Assembly (NCBI RefSeq): GCF_000744815.1
Contig: NZ_JQMQ01000004.1
Location: forward strand, 248,001-312,000
DNA from: Phaeacidiphilus oryzae TH49
GTDB taxonomy: Bacteria; Actinomycetota; Actinomycetes; Streptomycetales; Streptomycetaceae
Direction: 5' to 3'
Length of the DNA: 64,000 nt
Below, piece after piece: positions 53,072-64,000 of the stretch. Every line of letters starts with the position of its first letter. Position 1 is the first letter of the stretch. A program made the translations under genes and the position numbers. The notes below the pieces were generated by a model that ran no database searches, was not told the origin of the DNA, and was given only the letters and a program-made list of their open reading frames with translations.

Positions 53072-54267
53072 ACGACGCCCCGGTGGAGTTCGGACTCGAC
53101 GGGCTGCGGCAGCTGGTCGCCGCCCTGCGCGAGCGCGGGCTGACCGTGGTCGGGCCCACCGTCAGGGACGGGGCCGTCGTCCTCGGCGAGCTGGCCTCGG
53201 CCGACGAGCTGCCGTTCGGTACCGGGGTGGCGGTGGAGGCCGGGCGGTACCGGCTGCGGCCGCTGCCGGAGGGGGACCGGCGGGCCTTCGCCCACAGCGC
53301 GGGACCGCAGTCCTGGAAGAACTACCTCCACCCGGCCCGGGAGCGGTTGTGGAGCGCGGACCGGGCGGAGGACGGCGGGTTCACCGTCCGTCCGGACGAG
53401 GAGCCGGCCCCGCGGTACGCGTTCCTCGGCGTCCGCCCCTGCGATCTGCGGGCGATCGCCGTACTGGACCGGGTGCTGGTCGGCGGCCGGTACGAGCAGC
53501 CGTCCTACCGCGACCGCCGCTCGGGGGCGTTCGTGGTCGTCGTGGAGTGCGGCGAGCCCGGCGCGGTCTGCTTCTGCGCCTCCATGGGCACCGGCCCCGG
53601 TCTGCCCGGCGACGCCGCCGGATACGACCTGGCGCTGACCGAGATCGGCGGTCCGGACGGTGAGTTGACCTATCTGGCCCGGGCCGGCAGCGAGGAGGGC
53701 CAGGAGCTGCTGGACGAGATCGGCGAGCGGCGGGCCGCCGCCGAGGCCACCCTCACCGCAGCCGCCGAGACGGTGGACCGCGCGGCCGAGCGGATGGGCC
53801 GGGCGATGGAGACCGACGGGCTGCGCGGCCTGCTGGCCGGCTCGCTGGACTCGCCGCACTGGGACGAGGTCGCCTCCCGCTGCCTGGCCTGCGCCAACTG
53901 CACCCTGGTCTGCCCCACCTGCTTCTGCACCACCACCGAGGAGGTCACCGACCTCACCGGCGAGCACGCCGAGCGCTGGCAGCGCTGGGACTCCTGCTTC
54001 GACCTGGAGTCCACCCACCTGGCCGGCGCCGGACCGGTCCGGGGCTCCGTGCGCAGCCGGTACCGCCAGTGGCTGACCCACAAACTCGGCACCTGGCACG
54101 ACCAGTTCGGCTCCTCCGGCTGCGTCGGCTGCGGCCGCTGCATCGCCTGGTGCCCCGCCGGGATCGACCTCACCGCCGAGGTCGCGGCGCTGAGGGCGGA
54201 GCACGACCGACCGAGCGGGGAAGCGAGCAAGGAACCGAGCGAGGAGGACCCATGCCGTACGGCCTGA
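53068..54267 (+). CDS. Group 3b [NiFe] hydrogenase, iron-sulfur (beta) subunit
   Basis: A 399-residue subunit of a soluble NADP-linked hydrogenase (sulfhydrogenase type). It has an AsrA-like N-terminal part ([24 protein letters not shown] near 112-135, [22 protein letters not shown] near 150) and two C-terminal 4Fe-4S motifs, [16 protein letters not shown] near 270-285 and [16 protein letters not shown] near 352-367. It passes electrons between the small subunit and the flavin subunit. The start overlaps the CBS-BON stop (ATGA). The C-terminal about 25 residues are hydrophilic and overlap the next gene by 16 nt. Confidence 0.92.
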   Translation: MNDAPVEFGLDGLRQLVAALRERGLTVVGPTVRDGAVVLGELASADELPFGTGVAVEAGRYRLRPLPEGDRRAFAHSAGPQSWKNYLHPARERLWSADRAEDGGFTVRPDEEPAPRYAFLGVRPCDLRAIAVLDRVLVGGRYEQPSYRDRRSGAFVVVVECGEPGAVCFCASMGTGPGLPGDAAGYDLALTEIGGPDGELTYLARAGSEEGQELLDEIGERRAAAEATLTAAAETVDRAAERMGRAMETDGLRGLLAGSLDSPHWDEVASRCLACANCTLVCPTCFCTTTEEVTDLTGEHAERWQRWDSCFDLESTHLAGAGPVRGSVRSRYRQWLTHKLGTWHDQFGSSGCVGCGRCIAWCPAGIDLTAEVAALRAEHDRPSGEASKEPSEEDPCRTA

Positions 54268-55160
54268 GCCAGGCCGCCACCCTCACCGCCGCACGCGGCC
54301 CCGCCGCACGCCCGGCGCTGGTGCCGGCGCCCTTCCAGGTGGTGGAGCGGCTGGAGGAGAACGCGGAGACGGTCACCCTGGGCGTGCAGCCGGCCGACGG
54401 CGAGCCGCTGCCCTTCCGGCCCGGCCAGTTCGCGATGCTCTACGCCTTCGGGGTCGGCGAGATCGCGATGTCCGTCAGCGGGCTTCCGGACCCGACCGAC
54501 GGCGGGCTCCAGCATCACACCGTGCGGGCGGTCGGCGCGGTCAGCCGGGCGCTCTGCGCCACCGGCCCCGGCTCGGTGGTCGGGGTGCGCGGCCCGTTCG
54601 GCAACGACTGGACGCTCGGCGCCACCGGTGCCGAGCGCACCCCGCTCGGCACCGAGCCCGGCGCCGACCTGCTGGTCGTCGCCGGGGGTCTGGGCCTGGC
54701 CCCGGTCCGCCCGGTGATCGAGGCCGCGCTCGCCGAGCCCGAGCACTACGGGCAGCTGGCGGTGCTCTTCGGGGCGCGCGACCCGGGGGGCCTCATCTAC
54801 CACGAGGAACTGCTGCGCTGGGGCACCGGGGCCGAGGTGCGGGTCACCGTCGACGAGGCGGGGGAGGAGTGGACCGGCCGGACCGGCCTGGTCACCACCC
54901 TCCTCGACACGGTGCGGCTGCGGCCCGACGCCACCACGGCCTTCGTCTGCGGCCCGGAGCCGATGATGCGCGGCACCGCCTCGGCGCTGCTGGAGCGCGG
55001 GATGGACGCCGGGCGGATCAGGGTCTCGCTGGAGCGCAACATGCGCTGCGGCACCGGCTGGTGCGGGCACTGCCAGCTCGGCGAGGTGCTGATCTGCCGG
55101 GACGGCCCGGTCTTCGACTGGCACGAGGCCGCAGGACTGCTCGCCGTACGGGAACGCTGA
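54252..55160 (+). CDS. Group 3b [NiFe] hydrogenase, FAD/NAD(P)-binding (gamma) subunit
   Basis: A 302-residue ferredoxin-NADP reductase-like subunit. The FAD domain contains [23 protein letters not shown] near 55-77. The NAD(P) domain contains [21 protein letters not shown] near 137-157 and [20 protein letters not shown] near 230. The C-terminal 2Fe-2S site is [21 protein letters not shown] near 260-280. It exchanges hydride with NADP(H). GAGGAGGA directly before the ATG is a strong ribosome site inside the end of the preceding gene. Confidence 0.92.
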   Translation: MPYGLSQAATLTAARGPAARPALVPAPFQVVERLEENAETVTLGVQPADGEPLPFRPGQFAMLYAFGVGEIAMSVSGLPDPTDGGLQHHTVRAVGAVSRALCATGPGSVVGVRGPFGNDWTLGATGAERTPLGTEPGADLLVVAGGLGLAPVRPVIEAALAEPEHYGQLAVLFGARDPGGLIYHEELLRWGTGAEVRVTVDEAGEEWTGRTGLVTTLLDTVRLRPDATTAFVCGPEPMMRGTASALLERGMDAGRIRVSLERNMRCGTGWCGHCQLGEVLICRDGPVFDWHEAAGLLAVRER

Positions 55161-55171
55161 GGAGCCGTCAG

Positions 55172-56094
55172 ATGACCACCAGCACCCCTGTCACCGCGCC
55201 CCGGCCGGAGCCGGACGCCGGACACCGCGCACCGCGGCTCGCCGTGTGGAAGTTCTCCTCCTGCGACGGCTGCCAGCTCACCCTGCTGGACGCCGAGGAC
55301 GAGCTGCTGCCGCTGGCCGGCCGGGTGGAGATCGCCTACTTCCTGGAGGCGAGCCGGCACCAGGAGCCGGGGCCCTACGACCTGTCGCTGGTCGAGGGGT
55401 CGATCGCGACGCCGGAGGACGAGGAGCGGATCCGCCGGGTCCGCGCCGACTCCCGGTACCTGGTGGTGATCGGCGCCTGCGCAACCGCCGGCGGCATCCA
55501 GGCGCTGCGCAACCTCGCCGACGTGAAGGAGTACGCGCGGACGGTGTACGCCCGGCCGGACTACATCCGCACCCTGGACCGCTCGCGTCCGGTCTCCGAC
55601 TACGTCCCGGTCGACTTCGAGCTGCGCGGCTGTCCGATCGACAAGGGCCAGCTCCTTGAGGTGGTCTGCGCGTTCCTCGCCGGACGGCGGCCGGACATCC
55701 CGGACCAGAGCGTCTGCTTCGCCTGCAAGGCGCGCGGCACGGTGTGCGTCACCACCGCCCACGGGATCCCCTGCCTCGGGCCGGTCACCCACGCCGGCTG
55801 CGGCGCCATCTGCCCGGCGTACGGGCGGGGCTGCTACGGCTGCTTCGGTCCGGTGACCGGCGCGCGTACCGACGCGCTGCTGCCGCTGCTGCGCCGGGAC
55901 GGGCTCGGCGAACGGGAGATCGTCCGGTTCTACCGCACCTTCAACGCCGAGGCCCCGGCCTTCGCCGCCGCGGCCCGCCGGGCCGGCGGTCAGGACGAGG
56001 CCGGCGAGCGGGACAGGGCCGGCGAGCGGGACAGGGCCGGCGAAGAAGACAGCGCATCGGAGCACGAGGAGAGCGAAGGGGAGGGCGGAGCCGC

Positions 56095-56098
<4 letters not shown>
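55172..56098 (+). CDS. Group 3b [NiFe] hydrogenase, small (delta) subunit
   Basis: A 308-residue subunit. Cluster ligands are [11 protein letters not shown] near 30-40, [16 protein letters not shown] near 100-115, [12 protein letters not shown] near 155, [11 protein letters not shown] near 180, and [18 protein letters not shown] near 212-230, giving the proximal and further 4Fe-4S clusters. There is no Tat signal, so the enzyme is cytoplasmic, as expected for group 3b. The C terminus (last about 40 residues) is a repeated, highly charged tail ([16 protein letters not shown]) not needed for the fold. It overlaps the large-subunit gene by 4 nt. Confidence 0.93.
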
Positions 56099-57395
<1,297 letters not shown>

Positions 57396-57399
<4 letters not shown>

Positions 57400-58010
57400 G
57401 CGGCGTGGCCGGGCCGGAGCGCGCGGAGGCGGTGCTGATCGGGATCGGCAGCGAGTTCCGCAGGGACGACGGGGTCGCGATGGCGGTACTGGCCGCGATC
57501 ACGGACGACGGCGAGCCGGGCGACCCGGCCTTCGACCGGGTGGTGCTCTGCGACGGCGAGCCGACCCGGGTGATCGAGGCCTGGCAGGACGCCGGACTCG
57601 CGGTCGTGGTCGACGCCGTCCACGCCCACCCCGGCGAGCCCGGCCGGATCCACCAGCTCGCCTTCACCCCCCAGCCGGGGGCGGAGAACGGCTGGGCCCC
57701 GGAGCAGGAGGGCGCGGCCTCGACGGGCGCGGCCTCGACCGGTGCGGCCTCGACCGGTGCGGCCGCAACCGGCGGTGCCAACGCGGCCGGCACCCACGGC
57801 CTCGGGCTGGGCGACGCCGCCGCCCTCGGTGCGGCCCTCGGGCTGATGCCCGAGCGACTGGTGGTGATCGGCGTCGAGGGCCAGGACTTCGACCTCGGCC
57901 CCGGCCTGAGCCCGCCGGTCGCCGCGGCCGTTCCGGCGGCCGCCGGCCGGATCCGCCGCCTCCTCCTCGACCATCACCGGGCCGGCCGGGCGGGGGGATC
58001 GGCGTCATGA
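57396..58010 (+). CDS. Hydrogenase maturation protease (HycI/HyaD/FrxA type)
   Basis: A 204-residue protease of the hydrogenase M52 family. It has VLIGIGSEFRRDDGVAMAVL near 13-32, whose Glu/Asp binds nickel, VVVDAVHAHPGEPG near 70-83 with the second Asp and a His, and HGLGLGDAAALG near 131-142. It removes the C-terminal extension of the large subunit once nickel is inserted. An Ala-Ser-Thr-Gly insertion encoded by 15-bp repeats (57714-57773) lengthens the central loop. The GTG start overlaps the large-subunit stop; GTG 57405 is an alternative. Confidence 0.9.
57714..57773. repeat. Four tandem 15-bp repeats inside the protease gene
   Basis: The unit GCGGCCTCGACCGGT occurs four times (two exact, two near-exact), encoding AASTG repeats. 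Because the unit is a multiple of three, copy-number change would keep the frame, so the loop length is expected to vary between strains. Confidence 0.85.
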
Positions 58011-60460
58011 CGAACCGTCGACCGCCCTCCCGGGAGGTCTCCCGCGAGGAGCGGGCGGTACGGCTGGTGGAGGTCTTCGGCACCGTGCAGGGCGTCGGCT
58101 ACCGCCCGTTCGTCCACAGGCTGGCCACCGAGCTCGGACTGGACGGCTGGGTGCGCAACGAGGACGGCCACCTGGTCGGCCTGGTGGCCGGTCCGCCGGA
58201 GGCCGTGCGGCGGTTCGCGGACGGGCTGCGCAGCCAGGCGCCGCCGCTGGCCCGGGTGGACCGGGTGCACTGCACCGAACCCGCCCGCGCGGGCTCCCGC
58301 TCCGGCGGCCGGTTCCCGATGCCCTCGACGGCCGGAGCGGGTTTCAGCGTGCTGCCCAGCGTCCCGCGCGCCGCACGCCCGCAGCCCGGCGGCGCCCCGG
58401 CGCTGCGGGAGATCCCGCCGGACACCGCGACCTGCCCGGACTGCCTCCGCGAACTCCTCGACCCGGCCGACCGGCGGTACCGCTACCCCTTCGTCAACTG
58501 CACCGCCTGCGGCCCCCGCGCCACCATCATCGACGACCTGCCCTACGACCGGGCGCGCACCGCCATGCACGGCTTCCCGCTCTGCGACGCCTGCGCCGCC
58601 GAGTACGCCGACCCGGCCGACCGCCGCTTCCACGCCGAGCCCGTCGCCTGCCCGGCCTGCGGCCCCCGCCTGGAGTGGCGGGCCGAGGGCGGCCCCTTCG
58701 CGCCCGCCGGACGGGCGTACCGGGAGGCCGCGCTGGCCGCCGCCGAGGACGCGATCGCGGCCGGGGCGATCGTCGCCCTCAAGGGCCTCGGCGGCTACCA
58801 GTTGGTCTGCGACGCCGGCCGGCCCGCGGCGGTGCGCCGGCTGCGGGCGCTCAAGCACCGGCCGGCCAAGCCGTTCGCGGTGATGGTCCGCGATCTGGAC
58901 GCGGCGTCCGCGCTCTCCGCCCTTCTCCCCCCGGAGGCGCGGACGCTGCTCGCCTCACCGGCGCGGCCGATCGTCCTGGTGCCCCGCCGGCCGGGCACCG
59001 CGCTGGCGGCGGGCGTCCACCCGGGGGTCTCCCGGGTCGGGCTGTTCCTCCCGGCCACCCCGCTGCACCACCTCCTCCTCCGCGACCTCGCCCGGCCGCT
59101 CGTGGTGACCAGCGGCAACCGCGCCGACGAGCCGATCGCGATCGACGACCAGGACGCCCTGGAGCGGCTCTCCGGAATCGCCGACGGCTTCCTCGGCCAC
59201 GACCGGCCGATCCGCGCCCGCTACGACGACTCGGTGGTCCAGCTGGCCGCCGGAGCGCCCGCGGTGCTCCGCCGGGCCCGCGGCTACGCCCCCGCCCCGC
59301 TGCCGCTCCCGGTGCCCGCGGCCGAACCGGTGCTGGCGATGGGCGCGCAGCTCAAGCACACCTTCGCGGTGGCCCACGGACCGGCCGCGGTGCTCTCCCC
59401 CCATCTGGGCGACCTCGCCGACGAGGACACCCGGGAGGCGTTCCGGCTGACCCGGCGTCGACTCGGCGCCCTCCTCGGCTGCCCGCCGCCGCGGATCGCC
59501 GCCCACGACCTCCACCCCGGCTACACCTCCACCTCGATCGCCGTCGCCGGCCGGCCGGCCTCGGCCCGCGTCCCCGTGCAGCACCACCACGCCCACCTCG
59601 CCGCCTGCGCCGCCGAGCACGGCCTGACCGGCCGCTTCATCGGCGTGGCCTACGACGGCCTGGGCTACGGGGACGACGGGACGCTCTGGGGCGGGGAGAT
59701 CCTCCTCGCCGACCTGGGCGGGTACCGGCGCCTCGGCCGGTTCGCCCGGGCGCCGCTGCCCGGCGGCGAGTCCGCGGTCCGGCGTCCGGGCCGGACCGCG
59801 CTGGGCCACCTCCTCGGCCTGGAACCGCTCGGCGGTCCGGCCCTGCTGCCGGAGGCACTCGCCGAGGCCGGCGCCCGGCTGCTGGACGGCGGGTCCGGAC
59901 CGGCCCTGATGCGGATGATCCGGCGGGGCGTCAACTGCCCCCAGGCCTCCAGCGCGGGCCGGCTCTTCGACACGGCCGCCGCCCTCCTCGGACTGGCCGG
60001 GGAGACCGTCGGCTACGAGGGCGAGGCGGCGATCGCCGTCGAGGAGGCCGCCCGCTCCCAGCCGGCCTCCGTCGCCGCGCTGCCCTGGCGGCTCAGCCGC
60101 ACCGGCCTGGCGCCGGACGGCAGACCGGACGGCCTGTGGGTGTACGACCCGGCCCCGACGCTGGCCGCCCTGCTGGACGGGGTCGCCACCGGGCGCCCGG
60201 CCGGGCCGCTGGCCGCGGCCTTCCACTCCGCGCTCGTCGAGGCCACCTGCGCCCTGGTCGGCGAGGCCGTGCGGGAGACCGGACTGGACACCGTCTGCCT
60301 CTCCGGCGGCTGCTTCGCCAACGGCCGCCTCCTCCAGGGCGTCTCGGACTCGCTCGCCCGGGAGGGCCTGCGCGTTCTGAGCCCCCGTCAGGTCCCCTGC
60401 GGGGACGGCGGAATCAGCTACGGCCAGGCGGCGGTGGCCGCGGCCAGGATGAAGGGATGA
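58007..60460 (+). CDS. hypF: Carbamoyltransferase HypF
   Basis: An 817-residue protein that makes the thiocarboxamide precursor of the hydrogenase CN ligands from carbamoyl phosphate and ATP. Domains: acylphosphatase-like at about 17-100 ([18 protein letters not shown]), two zinc fingers ([36 protein letters not shown]), YrdC-like at about 240-420 ([29 protein letters not shown]), and a Kae1-like transferase at about 440-817 with the metal motif [16 protein letters not shown] near 527. All parts look intact. An insertion in the acylphosphatase/zinc-finger linker ([19 protein letters not shown]) is unusual. The start overlaps the protease stop. Confidence 0.95.
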   Translation: MTNRRPPSREVSREERAVRLVEVFGTVQGVGYRPFVHRLATELGLDGWVRNEDGHLVGLVAGPPEAVRRFADGLRSQAPPLARVDRVHCTEPARAGSRSGGRFPMPSTAGAGFSVLPSVPRAARPQPGGAPALREIPPDTATCPDCLRELLDPADRRYRYPFVNCTACGPRATIIDDLPYDRARTAMHGFPLCDACAAEYADPADRRFHAEPVACPACGPRLEWRAEGGPFAPAGRAYREAALAAAEDAIAAGAIVALKGLGGYQLVCDAGRPAAVRRLRALKHRPAKPFAVMVRDLDAASALSALLPPEARTLLASPARPIVLVPRRPGTALAAGVHPGVSRVGLFLPATPLHHLLLRDLARPLVVTSGNRADEPIAIDDQDALERLSGIADGFLGHDRPIRARYDDSVVQLAAGAPAVLRRARGYAPAPLPLPVPAAEPVLAMGAQLKHTFAVAHGPAAVLSPHLGDLADEDTREAFRLTRRRLGALLGCPPPRIAAHDLHPGYTSTSIAVAGRPASARVPVQHHHAHLAACAAEHGLTGRFIGVAYDGLGYGDDGTLWGGEILLADLGGYRRLGRFARAPLPGGESAVRRPGRTALGHLLGLEPLGGPALLPEALAEAGARLLDGGSGPALMRMIRRGVNCPQASSAGRLFDTAAALLGLAGETVGYEGEAAIAVEEAARSQPASVAALPWRLSRTGLAPDGRPDGLWVYDPAPTLAALLDGVATGRPAGPLAAAFHSALVEATCALVGEAVRETGLDTVCLSGGCFANGRLLQGVSDSLAREGLRVLSPRQVPCGDGGISYGQAAVAAARMKG

Positions 60461-60465
60461 CCGCC

Positions 60466-60804
60466 ATGTGCCTGGGTGTACCGGGCTTGATCACCGAGAT
60501 CCACCAGGAGGCCGGACTGCCGGTCGGCACCGTCGACTTCGGCGGCCTGCGCCGTTCGGCCTGCCTCTCCTGCACCCCGGAGGCGGCGGTCGGCGACTAC
60601 GTCATCGTCCACGTCGGCTTCGCGATCACCATGGTCGACGAGGCCGAGGCCAGGCGGACGCTGGAGGTGCTGCGGGCCATCGACGCCACGGACGGCTCGC
60701 TGCGGACCGAGCTGGGCGAGGCGGCCGAACCGCCGGCCGAACCGCCGGCCGAACCGCCGCGCGAACCGCGGGACCTCGCGGACGCGGGAGGCGACGCGGC
60801 GTGA
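60466..60804 (+). CDS. hypC: Hydrogenase chaperone HypC
   Basis: A 112-residue HypC/HybG protein that carries the Fe(CN)2CO unit with HypD and delivers it to the large subunit. ATG 60466 is chosen over 60457 because the functional N terminus must read Met-Cys (MCLGVPGLI). The core ends near residue 85 ([17 protein letters not shown]). An extension follows with three EPPA-type repeats from a 12-bp repeat and an acidic tail, longer than the usual about 80-95 aa. AAGGGA lies about 10 nt upstream, within the hypF end. It overlaps hypD by 4 nt. Confidence 0.93.
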
Positions 60805-61898
60805 AGTACCTCGACGAGTACCGCGACCCACGGCTCGCCCGCCGCCTGCTGGCCGAGCTGACCGCGACCGCCACCCGCCCCTGGCGGATCATGGAGGTCT
60901 GCGGCGGCCAGACCCACACCCTGGTCCGCCAGGGCATCGACGACCTCCTGCCGGCCGGGATCCGGATGATCCACGGCCCGGGCTGCCCGGTCTGCGTCAC
61001 CCCGCTCGAGGTGCTGGACCGCGCCCACGCCATCGCGGCCCGCCCCGGCACCGTCCTCACCAGCTTCGGCGACATGCTGCGGGTGCCCGGCTCGCACACC
61101 GACCTCCTCGCCCTGCGGGCCCGGGGCGCCGACGTCCGCCCCGTCTACTCCCCGATGGACGCGGTGCGGATCGCCGCCGCCGAGCCGGACCGCCAGGTGG
61201 TCTTCCTCGCCGTCGGCTTCGAGACCACCGCCCCGGCCAACGCGCTGGCCGTCCAGCTCGCCGGCCGGCTGGGCCTGGAGAACTTCTCGGTGCTGGTCAG
61301 CCATGTGCTGGTGCCGCCCGCGATGACCGCGCTGCTCCAGGACCCGGACTGCGAGGTGCAGGGCTTCCTGGCCGCCGGGCACGTCTGCGCGGTGATGGGC
61401 TGGCGGGCCTACGAGCCGATCGCCGCCCGCTACCGGGTGCCGATCACGGTCACCGGCTTCGAACCGCTGGACCTGCTGGAGGGCATCCTGATGACGGTCC
61501 GTCAGCTGGAGGAGGGCCGCGCCGAGGTGGAGAACCAGTACACCCGGGCGGTCCGCAGGGACGGCAACACCGCGGCCCAGCGGGCGGTGGCCGAGGTCTT
61601 CCGGGTCGCCGACCGGCCCTGGCGCGGTCTCGGCCCGATCCCGGCCTCCGGGCTCGTCCTGGCCCCGGCGTACGCCCGGTTCGACGCCGCCGAGCGGTTC
61701 CAGGCGACCGAGACCGCGACCCGGGAGGACCCGGAGTGCATCGCCGGGCAGATCCTCACCGGCGCCCGCGTCCCCACCGACTGCCCCGCCTACGGCACCC
61801 GCTGCACCCCGCGCAGCCCGCTGGGGGCGCCGATGGTCTCCGGAGAGGGCACCTGCGCCGCCTACCACGCCGCCGGCAAGGAGAGGACCTCGCGATGA
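60801..61898 (+). CDS. hypD: Hydrogenase iron-ligand assembly protein HypD
   Basis: A 365-residue protein with the HypD signature blocks: [10 protein letters not shown] near 31-40, [10 protein letters not shown] near 63-72, [10 protein letters not shown]-like [13 protein letters not shown] near 135, and the 4Fe-4S cysteines in [25 protein letters not shown] near 330-355. It holds the Fe(CN)2CO cofactor with HypC. The GTG start overlaps the hypC stop (GTGA), and the gene overlaps hypE by 4 nt. Confidence 0.95.
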   Translation: MKYLDEYRDPRLARRLLAELTATATRPWRIMEVCGGQTHTLVRQGIDDLLPAGIRMIHGPGCPVCVTPLEVLDRAHAIAARPGTVLTSFGDMLRVPGSHTDLLALRARGADVRPVYSPMDAVRIAAAEPDRQVVFLAVGFETTAPANALAVQLAGRLGLENFSVLVSHVLVPPAMTALLQDPDCEVQGFLAAGHVCAVMGWRAYEPIAARYRVPITVTGFEPLDLLEGILMTVRQLEEGRAEVENQYTRAVRRDGNTAAQRAVAEVFRVADRPWRGLGPIPASGLVLAPAYARFDAAERFQATETATREDPECIAGQILTGARVPTDCPAYGTRCTPRSPLGAPMVSGEGTCAAYHAAGKERTSR

Positions 61899-63055
61899 CC
61901 GACGGAGACACCCCGGGCCTGCTCGCCTCCGGCGCGCTCACCCCCGGCGCGCTCGCCCCCGGCGCGGGCCTCGCCTGCCCCGCGCCCGCCGACGCCCGCC
62001 GGGGCCTCGGCGAGGACGCCGTGGTGCTCCTCGGGCACGGCGCCGGCGGGCGGCTCAGCGAGGAGCTGCTGCGGGGCGTCCTGCTGCCCGCGATGGCGGA
62101 CGGCGGCGAGCCGGCGACCGCCGCCCCGATCCTGGAGGACGCCGCCGTGCTGCCCGGCGGGCCCGCCGAACTGGTCTTCAGCACCGACGCGTTCGTCGTC
62201 GACCCGCTCTTCTTCCCCGGCGGCGACATCGGTTCGCTCGCCGTCCACGGCACCGTCAACGACGTGGCGATGATGGGCGCCGAGCCGTTCGCGCTGGCGC
62301 TGGCACTGATCGTGGAGGAGGGGCTGCCGATCCCGGTGCTCGACCGGGTGGCCCGCTCCGTGGGCCGCGCGGCCCGGGCCGCCGGGGTGCGGGTGGTCAC
62401 CGGGGACACCAAGGTGGTCGGCCGCGGCTCCGCGGACGGCCTCTACCTCACCACCACCGGCCTGGGCCGACGGCTGCCCGGGATCCGGCCCTCGGCGGCC
62501 GCCGCCCGACCCGGGGACGAGGTGCTGATCTCCGGACCGATCGGGCTGCACGGCACCACCGTCCTCAGCACCCGCGAGGGCCTCGGCTTCGAGGCCGACA
62601 TCGCCTCCGACAGCCGCCCCCTCCACACCCTGGTCAAGGCCCTCGCGGAGGCCGTCCCAGACGCCGTCCGCACCCTCCGCGACCCCACCCGCGGGGGAGT
62701 AGCGGCCTCGCTCAACGAGATCGCCCGGGACTCGAGCGCCGCCGCCGGGCGGCCGGTCGGCATCGAACTCGACGAGTCCGCCCTGCCGGTGCCCGCCCCG
62801 GTCGCCGCCGCCTGCGAGATCCTCGGCCTGGACGTGCTCCACGTCGCCAACGAGGGCTGCCTGCTGGCCTTCGTCCGCCCGGACAGGGCGGCGGACGCCC
62901 TCGCCGCGCTCCGCTCCGCGCCCGGCGGCGCGGGTGCCGGCGCGGCCAGGATCGGCCGGGTCACCGACGCCGGGCGGGTGGTGCTGCACACCCTCCTCGG
63001 CTCCCGCCGCACGGTCGAGATGCCGACCGGCGAGCAGCTTCCCCGCATCTGCTGA
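61895..63055 (+). CDS. hypE: Carbamoyl dehydratase HypE
   Basis: A 386-residue PurM-like ATPase that dehydrates the carbamoyl group received from HypF to a thiocyanate on its C-terminal Cys. The end is LPRIC, with the essential terminal Cys in place. Family blocks are [15 protein letters not shown] near 49-63, DAAVLPGG...[39 protein letters not shown] near 90-135, and [15 protein letters not shown] near 265. An Ala/Gly-Pro leader of about 45 residues is extra. ATG 61895 overlaps the hypD stop. Confidence 0.95.
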   Translation: MTDGDTPGLLASGALTPGALAPGAGLACPAPADARRGLGEDAVVLLGHGAGGRLSEELLRGVLLPAMADGGEPATAAPILEDAAVLPGGPAELVFSTDAFVVDPLFFPGGDIGSLAVHGTVNDVAMMGAEPFALALALIVEEGLPIPVLDRVARSVGRAARAAGVRVVTGDTKVVGRGSADGLYLTTTGLGRRLPGIRPSAAAARPGDEVLISGPIGLHGTTVLSTREGLGFEADIASDSRPLHTLVKALAEAVPDAVRTLRDPTRGGVAASLNEIARDSSAAAGRPVGIELDESALPVPAPVAAACEILGLDVLHVANEGCLLAFVRPDRAADALAALRSAPGGAGAGAARIGRVTDAGRVVLHTLLGSRRTVEMPTGEQLPRIC

Positions 63056-63069
63056 CGATTGGTCAAGCC

Positions 63070-64000
63070 ATGTCCCACAGCACCCCGTACCAGGTACGCA
63101 CCGCCGTTCCGGGACCCCGCGCCGCCGGTCAGGGGACGAGCGCGGACGCCTTCCGCAAGGCGGCCGGGCTCGTCGACGCCAAGACCATCGGCCTGGACGA
63201 CGCCCTCCGCCGGGTCACCGGCGCCCAGCTGGGCGAGCTGCTGCTGCCCCGCTTCGGTCCGCCGGAGCCCGGGCGGGGGCGGCGGCCGCTGCTCACCCGG
63301 GGCGTCCCGGCCGCGCCCGGGGCGGCCACCGGCACCGCGGTCTTCGACCCGGTCGCCGCCGTCGACCAGGCCGCCGCCGGCGAGCGGGTGGTGCTGATCC
63401 GGGCCCGGACCACCGCGGCCGACCTGCCGGGCATCCTGGTCGCCGACGCCGTGGTCATCACCGGCGCCGACCGCCTGGCCGGCTCCGCCGCCGCCCTCGC
63501 CCGCGGCCTGGGCACCCCCTGCGTGGCCGGCGCCGCCGACCTGAGGATCGACCCGGCCGCCCGCCGGGCGCTGCTGCCGGACGGCCGGGTACTGGTGGAG
63601 GGCGACCAGGTGTCCGTGGACGGCGGAACGGGGGAGCTGCGGCTCGGCGCCGAACCGCTGGCGCCCTCCCCGGTCGCCCACTACCTGGCCACCGGCGAGA
63701 CCCACCCGGCCGACGTCCCGCTGGTCTCCGCGGTCAGCCAGCTGCTCACCCACGCGGACCGGGTGCGCCGGCTCGGCGTCCGCGCCGACGCCGACACCGC
63801 CGCCGAGGCCCGCCAGGCCCGGCTGCTCGGCGCCGACGGGGTCGGGCTCTGCCGTACCGAGCGGGCCTTCCGCGGCCCGGCCCGCACCCTGGTCGAGGAG
63901 GCCGTGCTGGCCGGCTCCGACGAGGCCCGCCGGCGCGCCCTGGCCGAGCTCCTCCCCGTGCAGCGGGCCCAACTCGCCGGTGTGCTCGGCGAGATGGACC
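63070..64000 (+). CDS. PPDK-like protein lacking the catalytic histidine (cut by window edge)
   Basis: The frame runs to the window end (310 residues seen). Residues about 74-180 match the central phosphohistidine domain of pyruvate phosphate dikinase/PEP synthase (LTRGVPAAPGAATGTAVFDP), and residues about 205-310 the start of the PEP/pyruvate barrel (HADRVRRLGVRADADTAAEARQARLLGADGVGLCRTERAF). In the usual GGMTSHAAVVAR motif the protein reads ADRLAGSAAALAR, so the phosphoryl-carrying His is Gly138. The ATP-grasp N-terminal half is absent too. It starts 14 bp after hypE and is probably cotranscribed. It may be a non-catalytic or regulatory relative, or act only in PEP/pyruvate binding. Confidence 0.8.
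   Translation, partial: MSHSTPYQVRTAVPGPRAAGQGTSADAFRKAAGLVDAKTIGLDDALRRVTGAQLGELLLPRFGPPEPGRGRRPLLTRGVPAAPGAATGTAVFDPVAAVDQAAAGERVVLIRARTTAADLPGILVADAVVITGADRLAGSAAALARGLGTPCVAGAADLRIDPAARRALLPDGRVLVEGDQVSVDGGTGELRLGAEPLAPSPVAHYLATGETHPADVPLVSAVSQLLTHADRVRRLGVRADADTAAEARQARLLGADGVGLCRTERAFRGPARTLVEEAVLAGSDEARRRALAELLPVQRAQLAGVLGEMD

Overview
The window is very GC-rich DNA (third codon positions almost all G or C) with frequent GTG and TTG starts and many 1-4 nt stop/start overlaps. Together with a mycofactocin cluster, an IclR-hutH pair, an Rv1733c-type protein and a DosS-like kinase, this points to a filamentous actinomycete of the Streptomycetaceae type (Streptomyces, Kitasatospora or Streptacidiphilus like). 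No rRNA, tRNA, CRISPR, IS element or phage gene was recognised. Both edges cut genes.

Layout. 1-2.3 kb: a multi-pass membrane protein gene with an apparent frameshift. 2.3-9.4 kb: a TetR regulator with a coupled FAD dehydrogenase and SDR, then HxlR, SRPBCC and LLM genes, a TRIC-type channel and a small membrane protein. 9.4-11.9 kb: IclR regulator and histidine ammonia-lyase, with two matching palindromes between them. 11.9-13.8 kb: divergent MarR/MFS drug-efflux pair around an AT-rich palindrome. 13.9-21.4 kb: a complete mycofactocin locus, mftR-mftG leftward and mftABCDEF rightward. 21.4-25 kb: zwf, a secreted alpha/beta hydrolase and an enoyl-CoA hydratase.

25-36.9 kb: a divergent organosulfur locus. 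It holds two polar-amino-acid-type binding proteins, two permeases, one ATPase, a GNAT, an SsuD-like monooxygenase, a 1073-residue fusion of a flavoprotein with an LLM monooxygenase, and an NtaA/DszA/CmoJ-type monooxygenase. The gene set resembles the Bacillus subtilis ytmI operon (S-alkylcysteine / S-(2-succino)cysteine salvage).

36.9-64 kb: a region that looks like a DosR/OsdR-type hypoxia or dormancy island. Leftward are a CoA ligase, E1 alpha, E1 beta, E2 and ACP operon and a DosS-like GAF-GAF histidine kinase. Around them are an Rv1733c-like membrane protein, a double universal-stress protein, CBS and CBS-BON proteins and an Hsp20. Rightward runs a series of about 14.5 kb: a GNAT/NDP-forming CoA-ligase (Pat-type) protein, CBS-BON, a four-subunit group 3b [NiFe] hydrogenase, its protease, hypF, hypC, hypD, hypE and a PPDK-like protein lacking the usual catalytic histidine. 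A shared motif, GGGCC-N3-CGGACC, was seen in three promoter regions of this island and is a candidate operator linking them.

The most unusual observations are that shared motif and the regulon it implies, the in-frame flavoprotein-LLM fusion, the ACP and tandem E3-binding domains in the 2-oxoacid dehydrogenase operon, and the His-less PPDK-like protein closing the hydrogenase operon.
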